Positions 23,482 through 34,200 are shown, counted from the stretch's first letter. The stretch is 64,000 nt of DNA from Opitutaceae bacterium (GCA_027490995.1 JAIXWY010000004.1:1-64000); one strand, 5' to 3'. The notes: generated by a model from the letters alone, not told the origin. A program made the numbers and translations.

Positions 23482-24438
23482 ATGTCCCGCGTCGTGCGCT
23501 CCCGTTCCTCCCGTTCGTCGACCGGCGGACTCTTCGACCTACAGGTCAACGGATTTGCTGGGATCGACTTCCAGAGTGAAGCCCTGACCCTTGCGGAACT
23601 CCGCGTCGCGGTGCGGGCGTTGCGGCGGCACGGCATGGAGCGCATCCTCCTCACGCTGATCACGGATGACGTCGACCGGATGTGCCGGAAGCTGGACGTG
23701 ATTGAGGCGCACCGGCGGAAGGATCCGGATCTTGCGCGCACGATCGTGGGATACCATCTGGAAGGCCCCTACCTCCTTGCGGAGCCGGGGTATTCCGGGG
23801 CGCATGATCCCCGCTGGATGCATCCCCCTCGTCGGGACGAGTGGGAACGCCTCTGGGCGGCGTCGGGTGAGAACGTGCGCCTCGTGACCCTTGCCCCGGA
23901 ATTGCGGGGGGCTCCCGAATTCATTCGGGAACTCGTGCGGCGCCGCGTGCGCGTGGCGGTGGGCCATTCGAACGTCGGTGACGCGGCGTTGGACGACGCG
24001 ATCGCGGCCGGCCTCTCGCTCTGTACGCACCTCGGCAACGGCGTTCCGCAAGTCCTGCACCGTCACGACAACGTCATCCAGCGCCTCCTCGCGCGGGACG
24101 AACTTTACGCCACCTTCATTCCGGACGGGATTCACCTCCCGTGGCACGTGCTGAGAAACTTCGTGCGGGCGAAACCCAAGGCGAACGTGCTCTTCACGAC
24201 TGATTGCATGTCGGCCGCGGGTGCTCCGCCGGGTCGTTATCGCCTTGCGGGCCTGGAGCTGGAAGTGGGCGCCGACCGCGTGGTGCGGCAGCCTGGGGAG
24301 ACCCGTTACTTTGCGGGATCGGCGCTGACGATGGACGAAGCGGTGACCAACCTGGAGACGCACCTCGGCTGGACCCGTGCGGCCGCGACGGCGGCCTGCG
24401 GGGCGCGGGTGGCGCGCTTCCTCGGATTCCCCGCCTGA
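23482..24438 (+). CDS. NagA-like amidohydrolase (N-acetylglucosamine-6-phosphate deacetylase family)
   Basis: A 318-residue metal-dependent amidohydrolase, shorter than the usual 380 or so because it lacks most of the N-terminal composite beta domain. Family signatures are clear: GLFDLQVNGFAGIDF, the metal-binding glutamate in YHLEGPYL, the histidine in VGHSN, CTHLGNG, DGIHL, and the catalytic aspartate in TTDCMSAAG. Deacetylation of GlcNAc-6-phosphate or a related amino sugar is likely. A second, full-length NagA homologue is encoded at 36424-37611. A strong bidirectional hairpin follows. Confidence 0.85.
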   Translation: MSRVVRSRSSRSSTGGLFDLQVNGFAGIDFQSEALTLAELRVAVRALRRHGMERILLTLITDDVDRMCRKLDVIEAHRRKDPDLARTIVGYHLEGPYLLAEPGYSGAHDPRWMHPPRRDEWERLWAASGENVRLVTLAPELRGAPEFIRELVRRRVRVAVGHSNVGDAALDDAIAAGLSLCTHLGNGVPQVLHRHDNVIQRLLARDELYATFIPDGIHLPWHVLRNFVRAKPKANVLFTTDCMSAAGAPPGRYRLAGLELEVGADRVVRQPGETRYFAGSALTMDEAVTNLETHLGWTRAAATAACGARVARFLGFPA

Positions 24439-24467
24439 GGAACCGGCGTAGCTGCCGTGGCGCCTCT

Positions 24468-24496
24468 GACTCTGGCGGCGCGAAGTCGCCAGAGTC
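24468..24496. terminator. Bidirectional hairpin between convergent genes
   Basis: Perfect 10-base arms GACTCTGGCG (24468-24477) and CGCCAGAGTC (24487-24496) with a 9-base loop, placed between the NagA-like stop and the DUF1501 stop. The position fits a terminator for both strands, although T-runs are weak. Confidence 0.65.
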
Positions 24497-24536
24497 GGAC
24501 CCTTGGGTCAAAGCGCCGGGCTGACCGGAGCCGGGA

Positions 24537-26021
24537 TTATGCGAGGATGGGGGTGACCACCTTGGCGGGCACCACTCCGGTGAGCCGCTGATCCAGACCC
24601 TGGAACTTGAAGGACAGCCGCTCGGGGTGCAGCCCGAGCTGGTGGAGAATGGTGGCGTGCAGGTCGCGCACATGCACCGGATCGCGGACCACGTTGTAGG
24701 ACATCTCGTCGGTTTCCCCGTGGACGATGCCCGGCCGGATGCCGCCGCCGGCCATCCAGATGGTGAAGCAGCGCGGATGGTGGTCGCGACCGTAGTCGGT
24801 CTCGGTCAAAGTCCCTTGGCAATACACGGTGCGTCCGAATTCGCCGCCCCAGATGACGAGCGTGTCGTCGAGCATGCCGCGCTGCTTCAAATCCTGAATC
24901 AATCCGTAGCAGGCCTGATCGACATCGCGGCACTGGGAAGCGAGGTCGCGCGGGAGTCGGCTGTGCTGGTCCCAGCCGCGGTGGAAGATCTGGACAAACC
25001 GCACCCCGCGCTCGGCGAGTCGGCGGGCCATGAGGGCGGAGCTGGCGAACGTTCCGGGCGTGCGGGAATCTGGACCGTAGAGATCGAACGTTGCGGCGGA
25101 TTCGCCGGACAGGTTGGCGAGTTCCGGCACGCTGGCCTGCATGCGGAACGCCATTTCGTACTGCTGGGTGCGCGTCTGGATTTCTGGATCGCCGATCATT
25201 TCATAGCTGCGGCGGTTGAGCTGCTCGAGACCGTCGAGCAGGTTTCGGCGCAGGTCGCGAGGGATCCCGGGTGCGTCCCTGAGGTAGAGCACGGGGTCCT
25301 CGCCGTTGCGGAGGGCAACGCCGGCGTGTTGCCCGGGCAGGAAGCCCGCGCCCCAGAGCCGCGAGGAAATGGCCTGCACGTTCGCGGTGGGGCTGGAGTG
25401 CTTGGCGTGGAGCACGACGAACGAAGGCAGGTCGTGGTTGAGGGACCCGAGTCCGTAGGAAAGCCATGACCCCATGGAGGCCTTCCCGTTCTGCATCGAG
25501 CCGGTGTAGATGAGCTGATTGGCGGGCTCGTGGTTGATGGCGTCGGTCTGCATTGACCGGATGATGCACAGATCGTCGGCCATCTTGCCGTGCCATGGCA
25601 GCAGCTCGCTGATCCACGTGCCGCTCCGCCCGTGTTGGCTGAAGTTGTAGAGGCTCGGTGCGAGCGGGAACTGCGCCTGCTCGGCGGTCATGCCGGTGAG
25701 GCGCTCCCCTTGACCGGCGAGCCATCCCTTCAGGTCCTCGCGGAACCGGGTGCGCAGGGCTGGCTTGTAGTCGAAGAGCTCGAGTTGGGACGGCGCTCCG
25801 ATGAGCGAGATGTAGATGGCGCGTTTGGCCCGGGGAGCGAAGCGCCACGGCGGATCGCCGGCACCGGCGGGGGCGGCGGCGCCCGACAGGCGTTCACCGA
25901 GCAGTGCGCCCAGCGCGGCCATGCCGAGGCCGGTGCCGCTGCGCCGGAAGAACTGCCGACGCGTCAGCGCGGTGTTGTAGGTCTCGACGGCGGAACGCCA
26001 CTCAGGATGGATGGAGCTCAT
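24537..26021 (-). CDS. DUF1501 protein with Tat signal (second pair)
   Basis: A 494-residue protein of the DUF1501 family (alkaline phosphatase/sulfatase-like fold). A twin-arginine signal is visible (LTRRQFFRRSGTGLGMAALGALLG). Family hallmarks include FDYKPALR, SELLPWHGKMADDLCIIRSM, INHEPAN, SWLSYGLGS, VIWGGEFGRTVYCQG and GRDHHPRCFTIWMAGGG. Its export partner is the PSCyt/PSD1 protein encoded just upstream on the same strand (37-base gap). The biochemical activity of these pairs is not established; they are abundant in polysaccharide-degrading Planctomycetes and Verrucomicrobia. Confidence 0.9.
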   Translation of the reverse strand: MSSIHPEWRSAVETYNTALTRRQFFRRSGTGLGMAALGALLGERLSGAAAPAGAGDPPWRFAPRAKRAIYISLIGAPSQLELFDYKPALRTRFREDLKGWLAGQGERLTGMTAEQAQFPLAPSLYNFSQHGRSGTWISELLPWHGKMADDLCIIRSMQTDAINHEPANQLIYTGSMQNGKASMGSWLSYGLGSLNHDLPSFVVLHAKHSSPTANVQAISSRLWGAGFLPGQHAGVALRNGEDPVLYLRDAPGIPRDLRRNLLDGLEQLNRRSYEMIGDPEIQTRTQQYEMAFRMQASVPELANLSGESAATFDLYGPDSRTPGTFASSALMARRLAERGVRFVQIFHRGWDQHSRLPRDLASQCRDVDQACYGLIQDLKQRGMLDDTLVIWGGEFGRTVYCQGTLTETDYGRDHHPRCFTIWMAGGGIRPGIVHGETDEMSYNVVRDPVHVRDLHATILHQLGLHPERLSFKFQGLDQRLTGVVPAKVVTPILA

Positions 26022-26058
26022 GGCGGAATGAGGCGGAGGGTTGGGCGAAAGGGGATGT

Positions 26059-29000
26059 CTACTTGGTGAGCGACTCGTCGAGATTCATCATCTGGCTGGC
26101 GGCGAGCGTCCACGCGGCAAGCTCGGTTGGCGCATGGGAGCGGTCGGTCGCGGAGTCACCGACGCGCAGGAGGTCGGCGGCGAGCCCGGGCTCGGCGTCG
26201 TACGTCCGGCGGGCGGACTCGACCAGCGTGCGGACGACCCCGCGTTCGTCCGCGGCGAGCGGGCGCCCGAGCAGGCGCAGCGTGATGAAGTCGAGCCGGC
26301 CGTCGAACGTGCCGGCCGCGCGGAGTGCGGCGGCCGCGAGCTGGCGCGAAGACTCCACGTAGATCGGGTCGTTTTGCACGACTAAGGCCTGCAAGGGAGT
26401 GTTGGTGCGGTCGCGGCGCACGCACGCCGTCTCCCGACTCGGAGCATTGAGGATCTCCAGCGCCGGATGGGGAGCCGTGCGCTTCCAGAACGTGTAAAGA
26501 GAACGCCGATACAGCGCCTCGCCCTCGTCGCGCCTGTAGAAGCGCGTGGTCGACTCCTTCATGGCCACGTCCTCCCAGATCGCGTCCGGCTGGTACGGCT
26601 TGACCGGGCGACCGCCGATCCGTTGGACGAGGAGGCCGGAGGCGGCGAGCGCCTGATCGCGGAGTACCTCGGCGTCGAGTCGATGGCGCGGGCCGCGGGC
26701 AAGCAGCCGGTTGGCGGGATCTCGTTCAAGCAGAGCGGGGGAGATGGCGGCGGACTGCCGGTAGGTGGAGGAGGTGACCAGCTGTCGGAGCAACCGGCGG
26801 TGGTCCCATCCGCTCTCGCGGAAGTCGACGGCGAGCCAGTCGAGCAGTTCCGGATGGGATGGCCGGGAGCCGGTGATGCCGAAGTCGCCGCTCGATTCGA
26901 CGAGACCGGTGCCGAAGACCTGCTGCCAGGTGCGGTTGACGGTCACGCGGGCGGTGAGCGGGTGGTCGGGTTGGAAAAGCCAGCGCGCGAGGGCGAGACG
27001 GTTGGCCGGAGCGTCGGCCGGGAGTGGCGGCAGGGCGGAGGGCGTGTTGGCCTCGACCCGCTCGCCGGGCTGGCTGTACTCGCCTCGCTTGAAGATGTAG
27101 GCGTGGGGAGTGGAGTCGGCCTTCTCCACCATCACGAGACTCAGGGCGCCGCGGTCCCGGATTGGCCGGCCCTCGGCGCGCAGCCGTTCGAGGGCGGTGA
27201 GGATTTCCCGGGACGACGGATCGATTGCCGCGAAGAAGTGGTCGCGCAGCGGCTTGAGGTCCTCCGCCTGCCGCTGGTCGGCAGGCTTCTGCAGGCTGGC
27301 GAGGGAGGCAACGACGCTGCGCGACGCCGCCTTGGCCTCGTCGAAGGAGAAGATGCGATCGATTTGGCGGAAGTCCTGCAACCAGACCGCGCCGCCGGTC
27401 AGGCGGCGTTCATCCACACCCGGGCCGACCTGGCGCCCGCCAAGTTGCAGGGAGGCCACGGGGCGGATGTCATCGCGGAACATGCGGTCGCCCCCGGTCT
27501 CGAGCAGCTTGTAGCCGCTGACCCAGAGGTGGCCGAGCAGGAAGCGGCTCCCGGTGCCGTCGAACACGAAGAGCACCTCGTGCCATTCGCCGGGCTTGAG
27601 GGGGTTCTTGTTCACGGAGCGGATCGGCGGGGTGCCGCGACCCTCGGAGACAAACAGCCCCGGTTTGCCGTCCTCGAGGAAGATTTCCCAGCCCGGCGCG
27701 GCGTCGTCTTCGTTGCGGGCGGAGACCAGCGTGCCGGACGGTGCTCCGTCGACGCGGATGAGGAAGCGGACGGAGAATTGAGAGGACTGCAGCATGGGCA
27801 GTTCACGTCCGAGCGGGATGCTGATGCCGTCGATGCGTGCGGCCGGGCCGAAGGGTCCAGGAATACTCGACGATGCGGCGACGGGATCCTCGGGCATTTT
27901 GGCGAAGCGGGCGAGCGGGGTGGGACCATCGGTGCCGTCCAACGGAAGATGGATCGCGGTCCGATGGTCGAGCGGGGCGGGGCGGAGATCGCTCGCGGTG
28001 GCTCCGGCGACCCAGCGGGCGAAGTCGGTCTCGCCCGCGGCGCGTCGGGCGGAGAGGATGCCCTCGAGCCCGGCGATTTGGTCCGCGAGCGGGGCCCACT
28101 CGGCGCGGTCTTCCGGTAGCGGCACGAAGAGGTTGGGCTCCGTGTCCGGGACGTTCCCGTCCATCGCCGGCATCGTGTTGTTTCGGAAGAACGCCGCGAG
28201 GGAGTAGAAGTCGCCCATCGTGATCGGATCGAACTTGTGATCGTGGCAGGCGGCGCAACTGGTGGTGAGACCGAGCCAGACGGTGGAAAACGTCTCGACC
28301 CGATCCTTGGCGTAGATCGCTTCGTACTCTGCCGCGATCGCTCCTCCCTCGCTGGTGGTGGGAAGGCAGCGGTTGAAGCCGGTAGCGACGCGCTGCTCCA
28401 AGGTGGGCTCGGGGAGCAAGTCGCCGGCGAGCTGCTCAATGGAGAACTGATCGAACGGCAGGTTCTGCTTGAACGCGCTAATCACCCAGTCGCGGTACGG
28501 CCAGATCGAGCGGTAGTTGTCGATGTGGATGCCGTGGGTGTCGGCGTAGCGGGCGGCGTCGAGCCACTGCCGCGCCATGTGCTCGGCATGGGCGTCGCTC
28601 GCGAGCAGGCGGTCGACCGCGCTCGCGTAGGCGGCCTCGGACGGATCCGCGAGGAAGGCGTCGAGCTCAGCGGGTGTCGGTGGCAGGCCGGTGAGGTCGA
28701 GCGTGACGCGACGGAGCAGGCGGGCGGGGGATTCCGGAGCGCTCGGCTTGATCCCCTCGCGGTCGAGTCGGGCGGCGATGAACGCGTCGATGGGCGAATG
28801 TGCCCAGCCCTGACCGGCGGCGGGGACGGCGGGGCGGGTGGGTGCGATGAGCGACCAATGGGGCTGGTAGGCGGCCCCCTCCTTGATCCAGCGCTGCAGG
28901 ATTTCGATTTCGTGCGGCTTCAGGGTCTTGTGCGTCTCCGGCGGCGGCATCTGCTCATCCGGATCGGTGCTCAGGATGCGCTCGATCAGCGGACTGGCCT

Positions 29001-29298
29001 TGGGGTCGCCGGGGACGATCGCGGGATCGTAATCTCCTCGAGCCGTCACCGCATCGTCGCGACGGTCGAGGCGCAGCCCGGCCTCCCGCGTGCCCGAGTC
29101 CGGGCCGTGGCAGTGGTAGCACATCTCCGAGAGGATCGGCTGGACGTGCTCGTTGAACGATAGCGGCGCCGGCGCGGCCGACTCGGTCGCGGGGCCGATG
29201 GTGGGCGTGGCGCTTGCGGACGGCGCGGCGATGCCTCCGAGGGTGGCGAGGGCGAGCAGAGCGAGCGCGGGGCGGAGCGAGGGGGCGAGGAACGACAC
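26059..29298 (-). CDS. PSCyt1-DUF1549-DUF1553 (PSD1) c-type cytochrome-like protein (second pair)
   Basis: About 1,079 residues. After a signal peptide (SFLAPSLRPALALLALATLGG) comes a planctomycete cytochrome c domain with haem motif CYHCHG and a downstream EQMPP methionine. DUF1549 follows (about 150-370, with a second CxxCH in [12 protein letters not shown]), then a LamG/concanavalin-like insert and the C-terminal DUF1553 ([36 protein letters not shown]). The frame stays open 348 codons further upstream, but that part is Arg/Pro-rich, overlaps the next gene and is not coding. GTG at 29298 is the only reasonable start at the signal peptide. It is likely an exported electron-transfer protein working with the DUF1501 partner. 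Confidence 0.85.
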   Translation of the reverse strand: MSFLAPSLRPALALLALATLGGIAAPSASATPTIGPATESAAPAPLSFNEHVQPILSEMCYHCHGPDSGTREAGLRLDRRDDAVTARGDYDPAIVPGDPKASPLIERILSTDPDEQMPPPETHKTLKPHEIEILQRWIKEGAAYQPHWSLIAPTRPAVPAAGQGWAHSPIDAFIAARLDREGIKPSAPESPARLLRRVTLDLTGLPPTPAELDAFLADPSEAAYASAVDRLLASDAHAEHMARQWLDAARYADTHGIHIDNYRSIWPYRDWVISAFKQNLPFDQFSIEQLAGDLLPEPTLEQRVATGFNRCLPTTSEGGAIAAEYEAIYAKDRVETFSTVWLGLTTSCAACHDHKFDPITMGDFYSLAAFFRNNTMPAMDGNVPDTEPNLFVPLPEDRAEWAPLADQIAGLEGILSARRAAGETDFARWVAGATASDLRPAPLDHRTAIHLPLDGTDGPTPLARFAKMPEDPVAASSSIPGPFGPAARIDGISIPLGRELPMLQSSQFSVRFLIRVDGAPSGTLVSARNEDDAAPGWEIFLEDGKPGLFVSEGRGTPPIRSVNKNPLKPGEWHEVLFVFDGTGSRFLLGHLWVSGYKLLETGGDRMFRDDIRPVASLQLGGRQVGPGVDERRLTGGAVWLQDFRQIDRIFSFDEAKAASRSVVASLASLQKPADQRQAEDLKPLRDHFFAAIDPSSREILTALERLRAEGRPIRDRGALSLVMVEKADSTPHAYIFKRGEYSQPGERVEANTPSALPPLPADAPANRLALARWLFQPDHPLTARVTVNRTWQQVFGTGLVESSGDFGITGSRPSHPELLDWLAVDFRESGWDHRRLLRQLVTSSTYRQSAAISPALLERDPANRLLARGPRHRLDAEVLRDQALAASGLLVQRIGGRPVKPYQPDAIWEDVAMKESTTRFYRRDEGEALYRRSLYTFWKRTAPHPALEILNAPSRETACVRRDRTNTPLQALVVQNDPIYVESSRQLAAAALRAAGTFDGRLDFITLRLLGRPLAADERGVVRTLVESARRTYDAEPGLAADLLRVGDSATDRSHAPTELAAWTLAASQMMNLDESLTK

Positions 29299-29525
29299 GG
29301 CGGAGAGAAGTGACGGGCGGACGGAGGGGTAGATTGCCGCGACCGGGCAGCACCTGAAGGTCGCGCTGGAGCGCGGGGGAGGCAAGGGCGTCGGTGCTGC
29401 TCCCTGCGACCCTGCTTCCCCAGATTGCGCCGAGGCGCTGCGGCGGAGGGCACCCGCCTGGGTGAGGCGGCGTGGCGCCGCGGCGACGGTGGTCGGCGGG
29501 GCTAGGGGCACTGGGCGCGGGGCGA

Positions 29526-30986
29526 TCACACGAGCAAGGGTCGCACGACCTCGCCGTGCACGTCGGTGAGGCGGAATTGGCGACCTTGGAAACGGAACGT
29601 CAGGCGCGTGTGATCGATGCCGAGGCAGTGGAGGATGGTCGCCTGCAAGTCGTGAATGTGGACGGGGTTTTCGGCGACGTTGAAGCCGAAGTCGTCGGTG
29701 GAGCCGTGGGTGATGCCGGATTTGATCCCGCCGCCGGCCATCCAGAGGGAGAAGGCGCGGCCATGGTGATCGCGACCGTATTTTTCCAGGCTCGCCTCGC
29801 CCTGGGCATAGGGCGTGCGACCGAATTCGCCGCCCCAGATCACGAGCGTCTCGTCGAGCATGCCACGTTGCTTGAGATCCTTGACGAGCGCGGCGCTTGC
29901 TTGGTCGATGTCGCGGGCGAGATCGGGCAGCCGGTTGTTCAGATCCCCGTGATGGTCCCAGTCGCGGTGATACAGCTGGACGAACCGGACGCCGCGCTCG
30001 GCGAGGCGGCGGGCGAGGAGACAGTTGCGCGCGAAGGAGCCCGGCTCGTTCACGTCGGATCCATAGCTTTCGAGTGTGGAGGCGGATTCTCCGGACAGAT
30101 CCATCAGGTCCGGCACGCTCCGCTGCATGCGGTACGCCATCTCGTACTGGGCGATGCGCGTCTCGATCTCCGGATCGCCGCTGGCGGCGAGGTGGTGACG
30201 ATTGAGCTCGGCGACCCCGTCGATGAAGAGCCGGCGGCGGTCGCGGGAGATCCCGGGGGCGTCGCCGAGGTAGAGCACCGGCTCGCCGGCGCCGCGGAAC
30301 TGGACGCCTTGGTGCTTGCTCGGCAGGAATCCGCTGCCCCACAGGCGGGAGAGCAGGCCCTGGCCGGCGGCCTTCTTGTTGACGGAGACGAAGACGACGA
30401 ACGACGGGAGGTTATCGCTCAATCGACCGAGACCGTAGTCGATCCACGCGCCCATGCTGGGGCGTCCCGGCTGTTGGCTTCCGCTCTGGAAGAAGGTGAT
30501 GGCGGGATCGTGATTGATCGCCTCCGTGTGCATCGAGCGGATGAGACAGATGTCGTCGACGATCCCGCGCGTATGCGGCAGCAGATCGCTGATCATCGTG
30601 CCGCTGCGTCCGCCGGGCTGGAAACCGAAACGACTCGGTTGGACGGCGAGGCGGGACTGGGAGGCCACCATGCCGGTGATGCGCTGGCCGCGGCGGACGG
30701 AATCGGGCAGGTCCTCGTTGAAGCGCTGACGCAGGACCGGCTTGTCGTCGAACAAGTCGAGGTGCGACGGGCCGCCCGACTGGAAGAGGCAGATTACGCG
30801 CTTCGCCTTGGGGGCGAAGTGGGGCAGCCCCGGCAGGCCGCCGGTGAGGGGGGAGGGCTCGGCGGCGAGGGCGGCGAAGGCGTCGCGTCCCAGCATTTGG
30901 GCGAGGGCCGCGGTGCCGAGGCCGAGGCCGGTCTTGGCGAGGAAGTCGCGCCGCGTGTGCAGGGATTCGTAGCGATGGCAGGACAT
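29526..30986 (-). CDS. DUF1501 protein with Tat signal (first pair)
   Basis: A 486-residue paralogue of the protein encoded at 24537. A twin-arginine signal (HTRRDFLAKTGLGLGTAAL) is followed by FQSGGPSHLDLFDDKP, ISDLLPHTRGIVDDICLIRSM, INHDPAITF, VIWGGEFGRTPYAQG and GRDHHGRAFSLWMAGGG. It lies 34 bases downstream of the 31021-34200 gene and about 230 bases upstream of the second PSCyt gene. The four genes are probably one transcription unit made by duplication of a two-gene module. Confidence 0.9.
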   Translation of the reverse strand: MSCHRYESLHTRRDFLAKTGLGLGTAALAQMLGRDAFAALAAEPSPLTGGLPGLPHFAPKAKRVICLFQSGGPSHLDLFDDKPVLRQRFNEDLPDSVRRGQRITGMVASQSRLAVQPSRFGFQPGGRSGTMISDLLPHTRGIVDDICLIRSMHTEAINHDPAITFFQSGSQQPGRPSMGAWIDYGLGRLSDNLPSFVVFVSVNKKAAGQGLLSRLWGSGFLPSKHQGVQFRGAGEPVLYLGDAPGISRDRRRLFIDGVAELNRHHLAASGDPEIETRIAQYEMAYRMQRSVPDLMDLSGESASTLESYGSDVNEPGSFARNCLLARRLAERGVRFVQLYHRDWDHHGDLNNRLPDLARDIDQASAALVKDLKQRGMLDETLVIWGGEFGRTPYAQGEASLEKYGRDHHGRAFSLWMAGGGIKSGITHGSTDDFGFNVAENPVHIHDLQATILHCLGIDHTRLTFRFQGRQFRLTDVHGEVVRPLLV

Positions 30987-31020
30987 GGTGGCGGGGGCGC
31001 GAAGGGTGGATGAGCGGGGC

Positions 31021-34000
31021 TCAGTTCTTGGTCAGGGTCTCGTCGAGATTGAGGATCATGCCGGCCACGGTGGCGGCGGCGGCGAGCTCGGCGGGATTGA
31101 GGGAGGGATCGGTGGGGGATTCGCCGACGGCGAGGAGCGCTCGGGCCTCGTCGGGTTGGGCGGTGAACTCCGCGCGGAAGCGGGTGAAGGCGCGGATGAG
31201 CACGCCGCGCTCGGTCGCATCTGGTGCGCGTCCGGTGGCGAGGAGGAACCCATGGGTCACGCGAGCCTCGTCGTCCGGACCGGCCTCGCGGAGGATGCGG
31301 GCGCCGAGCTGGCGCGCGGCTTCGACATAGCCCGTCTCGTTCCAGAGCGTGAGCGCTTGGAGCGGGGTATTGGTGCGCGAGCGGCGCACCGAGCACACCT
31401 CGCGGTCGGGGGCGTCGAAGGTGAGCATCGCCGGGTGCGGCACCGTGCGTTTCCAAAATGTGTAGAGGCTGCGCCGATACAAATCGGGGCCGTGGCTCTG
31501 GATCCACTTGGTGCCGGGGTAGTCGGTTCCGACAACGAGACCGGCGTAGAGCTTCTCGGGTTGGTACGGGAAGACGCTGGGGCCGCCGATTTCGGTGGTG
31601 AGGAGGCCGGACACGGCGAGAGCTTGGTCGCGGAGCAGTTCAGCGGGGAGGCGGAGCCGCGGGCCGCGGGCGAGGAGGCGGTTCTCGGGATCGCGCGCGA
31701 AGTCCTCCGCCGTTGCGGAGCTGGACTGCCGGTAGGTCGAGGACAGGACGATGCTGCGGAACAGCGCCTTCACGTCCCAGCCGCCGTCCACGAAGTCGCG
31801 GGCGAGCCAGTCGAGGAGCTCGGGGTGGCTGGGCCACTCGCTTTGGTAGCCGAAGTCCTCGAGGGTCTTCACAATACCCGTGCCGAAGAGCTGGGCCCAG
31901 AAGCGGTTCACGACCACGCGGGACGTGAGCGGGTGGTTGGGCTGCACGAGCCATTGCGCGAGACCGAGGCGGTTGCGGGGTGCCTCGGCTGGCCAGGGGG
32001 CGAGAAGGGCTTCGGGGACGCCTGGGGAGACCGGCTCGCCGGGGGCGTCGTAGGCACCGCGGTTGAGCACGTAGGCTTGGCGCGGTTGGGCCAGCTCGAC
32101 CATCACCATTGTGGTGGGAACAGCGCGGTGCAGGGCGAGGTGCTCGCCCCAGACTTGGTCACGAGCCGCCACCGTCTCGTGAGTCTGAGCGTTCGCGAGG
32201 AGGAGACCCTGGGAGAGCCAGGCCTCCACCGGGGCGTGGGTGGGAGGGTTCGTGAGCGCGGCGGGGAGTGCTTCCGTGAGGAAACGCTGGCGGACCTCCG
32301 CTGCATCCATGGCGCGCGGCACGCTGCGCAGCGAGTCGAGTGCGCCGCGCCAGCGCGCGCCTCCCGGCGCGTTGTCGGCGCCGAGGCGGTAGGGCTTGCG
32401 GCCGTGCTCGGACGGCAATCCGTCGTGAAAGACGTGCGTGGCGAGCTCGCCGCCGTCCACGAAGATCCGCACCCCAGCGGCGCGGCGTCCGCCGGCGTAA
32501 GTCAGTGCGACCTGTCGCCAGGTGCCGGGTTTGAGGCTGGCGCCCTTGGTTCGGACCACGAGGGCGTAGGCGGGATAACGCTCGCTGAGACGGAGCTCGA
32601 TTTCACCGTCGATGAGACGGATCTCGCCGCCGCGGCCGTAGGTCGTGTCGGCCATGGAGCCGCCGTAGTCGATGGCAGACAGAAGCGGCACGTCGCGTGG
32701 GTTGTCGGCATCGGGTCGCAGCCAGAAAGAAAGGCTCAGGCCCTGCTTGCCGGCGAAGTTCAACGCCTCGGGGGCGACGGTGGGCACGGCGTCGAGGGTG
32801 GCGCTTGGATCGGGGCGCCAGGCGAGACCAGTGATGCCGGGAGTGGTGCTCTCGCCGCGGACTGGAAGCAAGTCGGGGCCAGCGTGCCCGACCGTCGCCT
32901 CGGCCTGGGCGAGGAGCGAGCGGAGCGCACGATCCGTCTCGGGTGAGCGGTGGGGCAGGGACGCGCGGGCGCGCGCCACGGCGGCCTCGAGCTCGACGAG
33001 ACGCTTCTCCTGCTCGGCGAGTGCGCGCTGTTGCGCGGTGGTGGGCGCCGGGATCATCGGCACCGCGTTGGCGACGCGGCCATCCTCGCCGAATTCGGGG
33101 ACGTTGTTGAGGAAGGCGAAGAGGCTGAAGTAGTCGCGCTGCGAAATCGGGTCGAATTTATGATCGTGGCAGCGCGCGCATTCGAGCGTCAGACCCAGCC
33201 AGGCAGTGCTGAGCGTGCGCACGCGGTCGGCGACGTACTCGACGCGGTATTCCTCTTCGATGATGCCGCCCTCGGAATTGATCACGTGATTTCGCCCGAA
33301 GCCCGTAGCGATGCGCTGTTCGAGGGTGGGTGACGGGAGGAGATCGCCGGCGAGCTGCTCGGTGATGAATGTCGAGTAGGGCAGATTGCGATTGAAGGCG
33401 TCGATGACCCAGTCGCGCCAGCGCCACATCGTGCGGGTGGAGTCGTTGTTGAACCCGTGGGAATCAGCGTAGCGGGCGGCGTCGAGCCAGTCGAGGGCCA
33501 GGCGCTCGCCAAAGTGCGGTGAGGCGAGCAGACGGTCCACGGCTGAGCCGTAGGCGGCTTCGCCGCGGCGGGCGACGTCGGCAAGGAAAGCGGTGCGGTC
33601 GGCGGGCGTGGGCGGGAGGCCCACCAGATCGAAGCTCACGCGGCGCAGCCAGGCTTCCGGGGCGGCCTCGGGGCCTGGGGTGATTCCCTCGCGTTCCAGG
33701 CGGGCGAGGACGAAGCGGTCGATTGGCGCGCGGGGCCAGGTGGTGGCGCGGACTTCGGGGAGAGGCGCGCGTTGCGGGGGTGAGAATGCCCAGTGGCTTT
33801 GGTAATCGGCGCCCTCGGCGATCCAGCGACGGAGCGTATCGATTTGTTCGGCGGTCAGGTGCCGATTCGACTTCGCCGGCGGCATGCGGTCCTCTTCGTC
33901 GGTCGAGATCAACCGGGCGATGAGTTCGCTTTCAGACGGCTGTCCCGGGACGATCACGGCGTAGCCCCCACGATCCAGCGTGGCGTTCGCGGCATCGTCG

Positions 34001-34200
34001 AGCCGCAGCCGGCCCTCGCGGTGGTTGGCGTCCTGCCCGTGGCAGTGGAAACAGTTCTCCGAAAGGATGGGACGGACGTCGCGATTGAACTCCAGCTTCG
34101 CGGTCGGTGTGGCCGCGGTGGCGGACGTGAACGGCAGCGTGATCAGCAGCGCCACGAGAAGCCGGGCGGTGGAGCGCAGAGCGCGGTGGCTTCGGAGCAT
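31021..34200 (-). CDS. PSCyt1-DUF1549-DUF1553 (PSD1) c-type cytochrome-like protein (first pair)
   Basis: About 1,059 residues with the same architecture as its paralogue at 26059. It has a signal peptide ([19 protein letters not shown]), PSCyt1 with haem motif CFHCHG and DRMPP, DUF1549 with [18 protein letters not shown], a coiled-coil and LamG-like central part, and DUF1553 at the C-terminus ([39 protein letters not shown]). The ATG at 34200 was chosen over the GTG at 34242 because a GGAG precedes it at good spacing and the signal peptide then sits at the N-terminus. It is first gene of the four-gene unit. Confidence 0.88.
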   Translation of the reverse strand: MLRSHRALRSTARLLVALLITLPFTSATAATPTAKLEFNRDVRPILSENCFHCHGQDANHREGRLRLDDAANATLDRGGYAVIVPGQPSESELIARLISTDEEDRMPPAKSNRHLTAEQIDTLRRWIAEGADYQSHWAFSPPQRAPLPEVRATTWPRAPIDRFVLARLEREGITPGPEAAPEAWLRRVSFDLVGLPPTPADRTAFLADVARRGEAAYGSAVDRLLASPHFGERLALDWLDAARYADSHGFNNDSTRTMWRWRDWVIDAFNRNLPYSTFITEQLAGDLLPSPTLEQRIATGFGRNHVINSEGGIIEEEYRVEYVADRVRTLSTAWLGLTLECARCHDHKFDPISQRDYFSLFAFLNNVPEFGEDGRVANAVPMIPAPTTAQQRALAEQEKRLVELEAAVARARASLPHRSPETDRALRSLLAQAEATVGHAGPDLLPVRGESTTPGITGLAWRPDPSATLDAVPTVAPEALNFAGKQGLSLSFWLRPDADNPRDVPLLSAIDYGGSMADTTYGRGGEIRLIDGEIELRLSERYPAYALVVRTKGASLKPGTWRQVALTYAGGRRAAGVRIFVDGGELATHVFHDGLPSEHGRKPYRLGADNAPGGARWRGALDSLRSVPRAMDAAEVRQRFLTEALPAALTNPPTHAPVEAWLSQGLLLANAQTHETVAARDQVWGEHLALHRAVPTTMVMVELAQPRQAYVLNRGAYDAPGEPVSPGVPEALLAPWPAEAPRNRLGLAQWLVQPNHPLTSRVVVNRFWAQLFGTGIVKTLEDFGYQSEWPSHPELLDWLARDFVDGGWDVKALFRSIVLSSTYRQSSSATAEDFARDPENRLLARGPRLRLPAELLRDQALAVSGLLTTEIGGPSVFPYQPEKLYAGLVVGTDYPGTKWIQSHGPDLYRRSLYTFWKRTVPHPAMLTFDAPDREVCSVRRSRTNTPLQALTLWNETGYVEAARQLGARILREAGPDDEARVTHGFLLATGRAPDATERGVLIRAFTRFRAEFTAQPDEARALLAVGESPTDPSLNPAELAAAATVAGMILNLDETLTKN

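Noticed and set aside
29299-30342. N-terminal extension of the second PSCyt/PSD1 frame to 1,427 codons.
   Set aside because: The added 348 codons overlap the DUF1501 gene, are Arg/Pro-rich and precede a proper signal peptide at GTG 29298.
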